From CAYYNP01 sp964472545 (lineage in GTDB: Bacteria; Planctomycetota; Planctomycetia; Pirellulales; Thermoguttaceae), in contig CAYYNP010000100.1 in the NCBI GenBank assembly GCA_964472545.1, forward strand, positions 1 to 29,526: a DNA stretch of 29,526 bases, in the 5' to 3' direction. Below are positions 10,421 to 22,908 of the stretch, in pieces. The notes beneath the pieces are model-generated. The model searched no databases. It saw only the letters and a list, made by a program, of their open reading frames with translations, and was not told the DNA's origin. Position numbers and translations under genes: made by a program. Within the stretch, counting starts at the first letter, position 1. The number at the start of each line of letters is the position of its first letter.

Positions 10421-10921
10421 TCACCCGCGCGGATACTGCCGGCAATACTCGTATAGTGCCATTGCCGCCGCGGTGGCTGCGTTGTGGCTGTAGGGCAGGC
10501 CGTAGACGGGGATCTCGACCACGTGATCCAGCAGCCGCAAGGAATCCTCGGCGATGCCCAGCCGTTCGTTGCCGATTACCAACACGGTCTTCCGCGGGAA
10601 GGCGAACTCGAACAGCGACTGCGAATCGTTCGTCTGCTCTAAGCCGACTGCCGTGAAGCCTTCGCTGCGCAACTTCTTCAACACCGGCGGCAGTGTGCGA
10701 CGGACTTCAATCGCGAGCGACTCACCCGTCTCCCGGGTGATCCCTTCGACGACCTTCGCGTTGCCGCAGCAGATCACCCGCCGCACGCCGCAACAACCGG
10801 CGGTGCGCACGATCCGCGAGAGGTTCACGTTGCTGCGCATCGGCGGACAAGCCACGACCAACTCCCGCGGCCGGTCCAACTCCGCTGGTGGTTTGTGTCG
10901 TTGTTGGACGTATTCAGGCAT
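10421..10921 (-). CDS. SpoU (TrmH) family RNA 2'-O-methyltransferase
   Basis: Likely an S-adenosylmethionine-dependent ribose methyltransferase acting on tRNA or rRNA. The start is taken at the ATG at 10921 (166 residues, MPEYVQQ...), because a GTG at 10972 adds only a hydrophobic stretch atypical of the family; neither start has a strong ribosome site. Motif 1 is RSNVNLSRIVRTAG with the conserved Asn and Arg. Motif 2 is VLVIGNERLGI, and motif 3 is EIPVYGLPYSHNAATAAAMA, together the trefoil-knot cofactor site. The usual SLNVS of motif 3 reads SHNAA here, a deviation worth noting. The protein is short, with no N-terminal RNA-binding extension, as in TrmL-like members. It stands alone, converging with the heparinase-like gene. 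Confidence 0.85.
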   Translation of the reverse strand: MPEYVQQRHKPPAELDRPRELVVACPPMRSNVNLSRIVRTAGCCGVRRVICCGNAKVVEGITRETGESLAIEVRRTLPPVLKKLRSEGFTAVGLEQTNDSQSLFEFAFPRKTVLVIGNERLGIAEDSLRLLDHVVEIPVYGLPYSHNAATAAAMALYEYCRQYPRG

Positions 10922-11282
10922 GGCGATACGATAGCCGGCCGTCTGCGAAGCGACAAGAATCACCAGCAGCACCCCACGTTAAGGGGGGGTCGCGTTGCCG
11001 GACCGTTTCGCCCACGCTGCGTCGAGGCGACGTGTCCGAAGCCTTGATGATCTGCCGGCCAGAAAGTGGGGTCGCCGGAAGACGCCGCAGAATACTGCGG
11101 TCTGGGGCGGCCTGCATGGCGTAACATATTGTGCTAATGAATGTTAGGACTCCCATAAAATGGTGGGGCTTCGTGCACGAAACACGTTGATCAGCTACAT
11201 TCGCACGATCGGGGTTTGACTCTGGCCCGAGAAAGAAGACAATTCCAAGAATCCCGAATATCAAATCTTGGGGCCCTTCATT
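10922..11282. other. Intergenic stretch without a convincing gene
   Basis: About 360 bases between the methyltransferase start and the palindrome array. There is a G-run near 10981-10990 and an A+T-richer patch around 11118-11160 that could hold a promoter for cysK, but I find no well-spaced -35/-10 pair. The longest frames here have no family resemblance and no ribosome site. Confidence 0.5.
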
Positions 11283-11543
11283 GTAGTCGTCTCGCTCCGC
11301 GAGACGTCACAGCATCTCGCCGAAGCGAGATGACTACTATTATAGGGACCATCTCGCGGAGCGAGATGACTACCATAGGGACCATCTCGCGGAGCGAGAT
11401 GACTACCATAGGGACCATCTCGCCGGAGCGAGATGACTACCATACGGACCATCTCGCCGGAGCGAGATGACTACCATAGGGACCATCTCGCCGAAGCGAG
11501 ATGACTACCATAGGGACCATCTCGCGGAGCGAGATGCCTACCG
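11283..11543. repeat. Tandem array of 33-34 bp palindromic units directly upstream of cysK
   Basis: Seven direct units start at 11313, 11350, 11383, 11416, 11450, 11484 and 11518. Each begins CATCTCGC, has a short loop (GGA, CGGA or CGAA), then GCGAGATG, so each folds as a hairpin, followed by ACTACCATAGGGAC. Units with the 3-base loop are 33 bp and those with the 4-base loop 34 bp; unit 1 is longer (37 bp) and unit 7 is partial. An inverted, slightly diverged copy (GTAGTCGTCTCGC and on) lies at 11283-11306. There are no spacers, so it is not CRISPR. The array ends about 10 bases before the cysK start, so the transcript leader would be a row of hairpins if transcription begins upstream. Confidence 0.92.
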
Positions 11544-11553
11544 AAAGAACCCG

Positions 11554-12495
11554 ATGTGCATGGAAACGACGACCACCGAACAGATCGCCGAGAGCCTCTG
11601 CCAGCTTATCGGCCGCACGCCGCTGGTGCGGCTGAGCCGTTTCGGTAAGGACCTGCCCGGCGAAATCGTCGGCAAGCTGGAACTCCGTAATCCGTTGGCC
11701 AGTGTGAAGGATCGGATCGGGCTGGCGATGATCGAACAAGCGGAGCGGGACGGCCTACTCGAGCCGGGCGGCACGATCATCGAACCGACGTCCGGCAATA
11801 CGGGCATCGCCCTGGCGTGGGTGGCGCGGGTGAGGGACTATCGGTTGATTCTGACGATGCCGGACACCATGAGCGCGGAGCGGCGGAGAATCCTGACCAT
11901 TCTCGGGGCCGAAGTGGTGCTGACTCCCGGCAAGGCGGGGATGCAAGGGGCCGTCGAGGCTGCCCAACGATTGCAGCGGGAGATTCCCGGCTCGTTTATC
12001 CCGCATCAGTTCGACAACCCGGCCAACACGGCCGTCCATCGGCGGACGACCGGCCCGGAGATCTGGCAAGATGCGGCTGGGAAGGTCGACTTCCTGGTGG
12101 CCGGCGTGGGCACCGGCGGGACAATCTCCGGTACGGGAAGCTATCTCAAGGAGCAGAATCCGGACCTGCGAGTCATCGCCGTGGAGCCGGCCGATTCGCC
12201 CGTGCTCTCCGGCGGGCCGCCGGGGCCGCATCTGATCCAGGGTATTGGCGCGGGGTTCGTGCCGGGCATCTACGACGCGGACGTGGTCGACGAGGTGATA
12301 TGTGTTGCCAACGACGACGCGATCGCCACGGCGAAGCAACTTGCGCAGACCGAGGGCATGCTGGCCGGCATCTCCAGCGGCGCCAACGTTTTCGCCGCGC
12401 GGCAGATCGCCTCCCAGAGGGCCAACGCGGGGAAGCGCGTGGTGACGTTCATCTGCGATACGGGCGAACGTTACCTGAGTACGGGGTTTCTCTGA
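11554..12495 (+). CDS. cysK: Cysteine synthase (O-acetylserine sulfhydrylase), PLP-dependent
   Basis: Makes L-cysteine from O-acetylserine and sulfide in the cytoplasm. The ATG at 11554 follows AAAGAA by 4 bases; a second ATG at 11560 is equally possible, and frames that run back through the repeat array are ignored. The 313 residues match the usual length. Seen: IGRTPLVRL near the N-terminus, the PLP lysine K52 in NPLASVKDRIG, the substrate loop PTSGNTG (78-84), the phosphate-binding GVGTGGTISGTG, the GISSGAN segment, and the typical ending TGERYLSTGF. It lies 181 bases upstream of the siroheme-reductase fusion on the same strand, a natural partner if that enzyme makes sulfide. CysM-type or cystathionine-beta-synthase-like use of other substrates is not excluded. 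Confidence 0.95.
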   Translation: MCMETTTTEQIAESLCQLIGRTPLVRLSRFGKDLPGEIVGKLELRNPLASVKDRIGLAMIEQAERDGLLEPGGTIIEPTSGNTGIALAWVARVRDYRLILTMPDTMSAERRRILTILGAEVVLTPGKAGMQGAVEAAQRLQREIPGSFIPHQFDNPANTAVHRRTTGPEIWQDAAGKVDFLVAGVGTGGTISGTGSYLKEQNPDLRVIAVEPADSPVLSGGPPGPHLIQGIGAGFVPGIYDADVVDEVICVANDDAIATAKQLAQTEGMLAGISSGANVFAARQIASQRANAGKRVVTFICDTGERYLSTGFL

Positions 12496-12532
12496 TGCGA
12501 GCGGCAATCGTCCGGCCGTTGCCGGTACGACG

Positions 12533-12610
12533 CGTTTAGCCGCCGGCACGGCGGCGCAACGATGAATCGCGCCACGGGATCAACGCCGCCGTGCCGGCGG
12601 CGGCTAAACG
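12533..12610. repeat. Long GC-rich inverted repeat between cysK and the reductase fusion
   Basis: The left arm 12533-12556 (CGTTTAGC then CGCCGGCACGGCGGCG) is inverted at 12584-12610, with one extra CGG in the right arm and a 27-base loop. Stem strength is high. It lies between two genes on the same strand and has no T-tract, so it could reduce read-through, stabilise cysK mRNA, or simply be a small mobile palindrome. A further GTGCCGGCGG follows at 12620. Confidence 0.85.
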
Positions 12611-12676
12611 AAGAGGAACGTGCCGGCGGAAGGTACCCGAGCGCAATAACCGACTGAATCACAAAGGAGCCGCGGC

Positions 12677-15600
12677 ATGCAACGCCGCATTACGAATCTT
12701 CGACGTAGCGACGACGAGGTCGTTAAGGAAGGCGGCCTGCTGCTGGACTTCGACGAGATCGCCCGCCACGGCAAGATGACGCTCGAGGAGTCGAAGGTCG
12801 CCAAGGCCTACGGCATCTACGCCACGCGCCATCCGAACTTCCTGATGGCGCGCGTCGTCGTGCCCGGCGGCGTGTTGACCACCTCACAGGTCCGCGGGTT
12901 GGCCAAGATTATCGAGGCCTACGCGCAGGGACGCATCTGCCTGACGACGCGTCAGGCGGTGCAGTTGCACTTCCTCCGCCTGGGCGACGTGGCCCCGATG
13001 ATGCGCGAGCTGGCCAAGTACGGCCTGACCACGTTTCACGGCTGCGGCGACAACTTGCGCAACACGGCCGCCTGCCCGCGGGCGTCGGTCTGTCCACACC
13101 GGCGTTTCGACGTGCTGTTGGACGCCCACGAGATGGCCGAACGGATCAACGCCTGCCGCGATCTGGATAATCTGCCGCGGAAGTTCAAGGTCAGCTTCTC
13201 CGGCTGTTCGGCCGATTGCGGCCAGCCGTGGATCAACTGTATGGGCGCGATCGCGATCGTGCGCGAGCGGCCCGACGGCAGCCACGAGACGGGTTACCGC
13301 GTTACGCTTGGCGGTGGCATGGGCTGGCGGCCTTGGCGGGGCGAGTTGCTCTACGGTTTCGTGCCGAGAGAGAAGATCACCCCGGTGTGCCGGGCCGTGG
13401 CCGGGTTGTTCCGCGATCACGGCGACCGCTTCGACCGCACCATGGCGCGACTGAAGGTCACGCTGGAACGGCTGGGGATCGACGAATGCCGCCGGATCGT
13501 CGATGCGTTTCTCGATGCCGAGGTGGTCGATCGCGGCGGCTTCGAGCCGGAGTTCGTCGAGGACTGCGGTCCGGAGATTCCTGCCCGGCCGCTGTCCCAA
13601 GTGCAACCGACTGGGGACGACGGCCTGGCAATCGCCGAGATCATGGTGCCCAAGGGCGAGATCGATTTCCATTCGCTCAAGCGCGTGGCAGAGTTGAGCG
13701 AGCGCTACGGCGACAAGTACGTCTACACCACCAACCGCCAGAATCTCGAGTTGCACGGCGTCGATCCGCAGAAGCTGCCCGCATTGCAGGCCGAGATCGA
13801 CAAATTGCCGGTTTCTTCCGGAGCGTTTTTCGGGCTCGACGATATCGTGACCTGTGTGGGCACCACGTACTGTCCGCTGGCCGTTTCGCAAACCCGTCAG
13901 ATGCACGATCTGCTGGAAAGTGTCGTGCGGCGGGAGAAGTACGACGCGATCCGCACAGCGGCCGTGATCAACATTACGGGATGCCCCAATTCCTGTTCGC
14001 CGTACTACATCGCCGATATCGGGCTGCGGGGCATGCGGATTCGCGAAGGCCAAGGCTCCGTCGAGGGTTATCAGATCCGGCTCGGCGGCACGCAGGAGCA
14101 TTTCGGCCACGTGCTTGGCGAGTTCAAGACGGAAGACTGCCCGCGGGTGGTGGAGGCCGTGTTGGAGACGTTTATTGCACGTCGCCGCGGCGAGGAAAGC
14201 CTAGCCGACGCGGTCTGGGCCGAGGGGTACGGCAACCCCGAACCGGCCGGCATGGGGCCGTATCGCGAGGCGGTTGAGTCGTTGGGAATCCGCTACGATT
14301 TTGCCCCGAAGCCGGCCGAATTCTCCGTACACACCGGCAGCGGCCACACGCCGCTCGACCTGAAGACGATTGCCCGCGATATCCCCTGTCAGGCGGCATG
14401 TCCGGCCGGCACGAACGTGCCGGAGTACATCCGTCAACTTGTGCTGAAGGACCCGGACGCTTCGTACCGCATCAACCAGGAACACAATGCCTTTCCGGGC
14501 GTGCTGGGTCGAATTTGCACGCGGCCGTGCGAGCCGGCCTGTCGCCATCAATGGACCAACACCAACGGGCCGGTGACGATCTGCCATCTAAAACGGGCGG
14601 CGGCCGACAACAAATCGGGGCCTGCGGCTCCGTTGCCGCCGTGGTTCGACGAGCCAACCGGCAAACGAATCGCGGTGATCGGCGGCGGGCCCGCCGGATT
14701 GGTGGCCGCTCGGGAATTGACGCGATTGGGACACGCGGTCGAGCTATTCGAGCGCGAGCCGGTCCTCGGCGGTCAGATGGCGTGGGGCATTCCGGAGTTT
14801 CGGCTGCCGCGCGACGTGGTGCAGGAAGAAGTGCAGGCGATCGTCGACGGTGGCGGGGAGGTTCACACGGGCGAGCACGTCGACCGCGAGCGTTTGGCCG
14901 CCATGGCGGAGGCATACGACGCCGTGCTGGTGGCGGCCGGCGCGATCCGCGGCATCGACCTCGCGCTGGACGGCCTCGAAGAAGGCGCCGAAGTCATCAG
15001 CGGCTACGACTTCATGAAGCGCTACAACACGGGCGATCCAGTTCCCGTGCACGGCGACGTGGTGGTCGTGGGCGGGGGATTTACGGCCGTCGATTGTGCC
15101 CGAGCGGCACGCCGGCTGTTGGGAGAAGAGCACCGCGTTACGGCAATCATGTACCGCCGTGGCGAGGAGCACATGTCGGCCAGCCCCGAGGAGATCTGGC
15201 AACTTCGGCTCGAGGGCATCGAAGTCGGCACGCTGGTCAATCCGGCCGCCGTGCGTTGTGAGGACGGCCGGGTGAGAGCTGTGGTGTTCGACCGCAACGT
15301 ACTCGGCGACGACCCTGAAGGCGGCGGCAAGCCACCCATCGAGCGCGTGCCGGGCAGCGAGTACGAAGTGCCCTGCGACACGCTGATCTGTGCCGTGGGC
15401 CAGACGCGTACGCTGGAGATCCTGCCCGAGGGCGTCGAAATCACTGCGGGCAATCGGACCACACACGAGAAGATCTTCGTCAGCGGCGATTTCCACACCG
15501 GCCCGAACGACGTGATCCACGCCGTGGCCGACGGCCGCGACGCCGCCGAGTCGATCGACGAGTTGCTCACCGGCGAGAGGCGGCTAGGGCGTTGGGTCGA

Positions 15601-16047
15601 GATCCAAGCGGCCGACGACACCGGGCGGCTCCGCGATCACGACCTTTACACGCCGGCCCACATGCGGACCCATCCGTTGACGGATCGCGGCGGCAATGAG
15701 GAAGTCGAACTGGGTTACGACGCCGAAGAGATCGAGATCAACGCCCGGCGCTGCTATTTGTGTCATTACAAGTTTGAAATCGACCAAGACAAGTGCATCC
15801 ACTGCGACTGGTGCATCAAGGCCTCGCCGCGGTCGTGCATCCATCCGTTGACGCGGCTGTTTACCGACGAAGACGGCTCGCCGACCGGGCGGATCCAAGC
15901 CAATACCGAACCGGAGGCGACCTACATCTGGATCGAAAGCGACCAGTGCATCCGTTGCGGCAACTGTACTCGCGCGTGCCCGACCGATGCCATTCCCGTT
16001 CGCAAGGCCGACGTCGTCTGCGGTCCTATCGCAAAGGGCAACACTCC

Positions 16048-16051
<4 letters not shown>
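12677..16051 (+). CDS. Fusion: siroheme nitrite/sulfite reductase + GltD-like FAD/NAD(P) module + dicluster ferredoxin
   Basis: A 1124-residue soluble protein with AAAGGAG 8 bases before its ATG. Residues 1-545 form a siroheme nitrite/sulfite reductase with two repeats. Repeat 1 has TTRQAVQLH (90-98) and cysteines C133-x5-C139 and C177-x3-C181. Repeat 2 has TTNRQNLELH (351-360) and C393-x5-C399 and C436-x3-C440. Residues 565-965 resemble the glutamate synthase small subunit: cluster cysteines C571, C575, C614, C618, C622; FAD loop VIGGGPAGLVAA (667-678); nucleotide loop VVVVGGGFTAVDCA (795-808). Residues 1026-1101 hold ferredoxin motifs, C1040-x2-C1043-x2-C1046 and C1091-x2-C1094-x2-C1097-x3-C1101. 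Electrons could pass NAD(P)H to FAD to Fe-S to siroheme in one chain. Reduction of sulfite (cysK upstream) or nitrite (gltBD downstream) fits equally. The stop overlaps the gltB start (ATGA). Confidence 0.88.
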
Positions 16052-20710
<4,659 letters not shown>

Positions 20711-20718
<8 letters not shown>

Positions 20719-22147
20719 TCCGACCGGCTTCATAGAATACCAACGCGTGGAAGTGCCGCATCGTCCGATCGAGGAGCGGATCGGCGATTTCCAGGAGGTC
20801 GACCGGCCTCTGGAGCCGGACGAATTGGAGCGTCAGGCGGCCCGCTGCATGGACTGCGGCATCCCGTTTTGCCACGGCGTGGGCTGTCCGGTGGTCAATC
20901 GCATCCCGGAGTTCAACGAGTTGGCCTATTACGGGCGATGGGAAGAGGCGGCCGAGAACCTTCATTCGACGAACAACTTTCCGGAGATCACCGGCCGCGT
21001 TTGTCCGGCCCCTTGCGAGCCGGCCTGTACGCTGGCCTACAACGATCTCGCGGTCAACATCAAGCAGATCGAGTACCAGATCGCCGAGCGGGCCTTCGCC
21101 GAGCGCTGGGTGCAGCCGATGCGCCCGCTGTCGCGAACCGGGCGCAAGGTGGCGGTCGTCGGCTCCGGACCGGCCGGATTGGCCGCCGCACAGCAACTCA
21201 TCCGGGCTGGCCATCGGGTCGTGGTGTTCGAGAAGAGCGACCGGCTCGGCGGGCTGTTGCGATACGGCATTCCCGACTTCAAGCTCGAAAAGCACATCCT
21301 CGATCGTCGGCTGGAACAGATGGCCGCCGAGGGCGTGGAGTTCGAGTCGGGCGTGATCGTCGGGGAGGATCTTTCGGCACGCTATCTGCAACGGACCTTC
21401 GACGCCATTCTGTTGACCGTGGGTGCGGGCGAGCCGCGGCGGTTGGAAGTGCCGGGGGCCGATCTTGCGGGCGTGCATCTGGCTATGGACTTCCTAACGC
21501 AACAGAATCGGCGCGTGGCGGGCGATCCGGTCGGCGATTCGGTCGGCGGCGGCGAGCCGACGATCTCCGCCAAGGGTAAACACGTGGTGGTCGTCGGCGG
21601 CGGCGACACGGGCAGCGACTGCGTGGGCACGGCGATTCGCCAGGGCGCGCGGTCGGTCACGCAATTGGAGATCCTTCCCCAGCCGCCCGATGGCAGCAAT
21701 CCCAAGACGCCTTGGCCGAATTGGCCGCTGATTATGCGAACGTCGACCTCCCAAGAGGAGGGCTGCCGGCGGCGCTTCGGCGTGGCCACTCAAAGGCTCT
21801 CGGGGGGCGACGGCCGCGTGGGACGGCTGCACGGCTGCGAGGTCGAGTGGTCTGAGGGCCCGGACGGCTGGCAGATGAAGGAGTTGCCGGGAACGGAGTT
21901 CGAGATTCCGGTGGGATTGGTTCTCTTGGCGATGGGTTTCTTGCACCCGGTCCACGAAGGCTTGGTCGATCGGCTGGGATTGCCGCTGAGCGGGCGCGGC
22001 AACGTCGCGGTCGAGCGCTGGATGACCGGAGTCGAAGGCGTGTTCGCCGCGGGCGACGCGGTGCGCGGTCCGTCGTTGGTGGTGCATGCCATCAACGAAG
22101 GCCGGCTGGCGGCGGCTGCTGCGGATCGGTGGCTTCAGGGCACGTGA
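20711..22147 (+). CDS. gltD: Glutamate synthase, small subunit
   Basis: Transfers electrons from NADPH through FAD and Fe-S clusters to GltB. The start is GTG at 20711, overlapping the gltB stop by 8 bases, with a strong GAGGAGG about 6 bases upstream; 478 residues, the normal size. Cluster-binding cysteines are C46, C49, C54, C59 and C98, C102, C106 (GRVCPAPCEPAC). The FAD loop VAVVGSGPAGLAAA starts near 147, GLLRYGIPDFKLEK follows, and the NADPH loop VVVVGGGDTGSDC is near 292-304. The C-terminal VEGVFAAGDAVRGPSLVVHAI is the usual FAD-closing segment. It is a second GltD fold in the operon beside the one fused to the siroheme reductase; the two are only distantly alike. The end is intact, before the low-quality region that follows. 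Confidence 0.97.
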
Positions 22148-22380
22148 AACTCAGTACCTGCGAGACTGCTGGGTGGGGGGGGGGGGGGGGCCGCCGGGGG
22201 GGGCGCGGGGGGGCGCGCCGGGGGCCCCGCCCGGGGGGGGCCCCCCCCCCCNNNNNNNNNNTAAACACTGAACGTGCGAGACTGGGGGGGGGCGGGGCAA
22301 ACGCGCTGGGGGGCCCCCGGGCCATAGAAACTGGGGCACCGCTGCGCTTTGCCCCAGCCACCCGTTGCCTACCGTGCCGA
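22148..22380. other. Low-complexity G/C-rich gap region with 10 Ns and a small palindrome
   Basis: Long G and C runs from about 22170 lead into 10 Ns at 22252-22261, followed by more G-rich sequence to about 22320. The words TGCGAGACTG occur on both sides (near 22158 and 22271), so the flanks may be poorly resolved copies of one sequence. This is most simply an assembly join with low-quality ends. At 22331-22357 CTGGGGCA and TGCCCCAG form a hairpin between the convergent gltD and the gene at 22381, a plausible terminator or another palindromic repeat. No gene is seen here. Confidence 0.85.
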
Positions 22381-22857
22381 CTACAGACCCAGCCCCAAGA
22401 ATCCCCCCATCGCGTCGCTTTCGGCCGCGAGCTTTTCCACGCGTTCGATCGTCTTGGTGAGGTCGCCGGCGGCGATGAACCGATCGAACTCGACGTGTAC
22501 TGCCCGGCCGACCGTCTCCGTAAACCACTGCACCACCGGCTCGGTGAGCCAGTCGCACGTCTCTCGCCGGAGTTGAACGTCGAGATCGGCGCTGAGCGTA
22601 TGCCGATCCTCCGGATCCGTCAACAATGTGCCCTGGAAGGTAAACTCGAGCATCCCGATTTCCGGGTCGTTGGTCAGATGAAGGACGCACGTGCCCTGGT
22701 GCAGATAGTACGTATTGTGCGCTCCGTGGCGTTCGATTGCCGCGCGAACGTTCTTGACCAGCGCCTCGAATTGCGGCGGTGCATCCAGCGGCACGTCGAA
22801 GCGGCTGACCGACCGCAGCGGCAAGCATTCGAAGGCGATCTCAATGACGGGATCCAT
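22381..22857 (-). CDS. Conserved-looking small protein of unknown function
   Basis: A 158-residue soluble protein. The ATG at 22857 has AAAGGA 7 bases upstream. I do not recognise a family. It is predicted alpha/beta, with no signal peptide or membrane segment; it opens with MDPVIEIAFECLPLR, has a central HNTYYLHQGTCVLHLTNDP and a strand-like EIGMLEFTFQGTL, then an acidic C-terminal helix region ending in GGFLGLGL. It begins 51 bases after the stop of the dodecaheme cytochrome gene on the same strand, so it is likely the last gene of the kinase-cytochrome operon. Its codon pattern and ribosome site support a real gene. Confidence 0.75.
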   Translation of the reverse strand: MDPVIEIAFECLPLRSVSRFDVPLDAPPQFEALVKNVRAAIERHGAHNTYYLHQGTCVLHLTNDPEIGMLEFTFQGTLLTDPEDRHTLSADLDVQLRRETCDWLTEPVVQWFTETVGRAVHVEFDRFIAAGDLTKTIERVEKLAAESDAMGGFLGLGL

Positions 22858-22908
22858 GGTGGTTTCCTTTCAATCCGAACTACGGCTGGGCAACGTCCTG
22901 GCTGAAGG

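Noticed and set aside
10914..11264. A 116-residue frame on the minus strand upstream of the methyltransferase
   Set aside because: No ribosome site, mixed composition and no family resemblance; it overlaps the methyltransferase start region.
11216..11470. Short repetitive protein frames on both strands through the array
   Set aside because: They arise only because 33 bp is a multiple of three; no ribosome site, and the frame breaks where units are 34 bp.
11283..11543. The array as a CRISPR locus
   Set aside because: Units are contiguous with no unique spacers and no cas genes are present; the repeat itself is a palindrome.
15793..16047. An upstream start for gltB inside the reductase fusion gene
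   Set aside because: It would overlap the ferredoxin coding end by 255 bases; the ATG at 16048 with ATGA overlap is far more likely.
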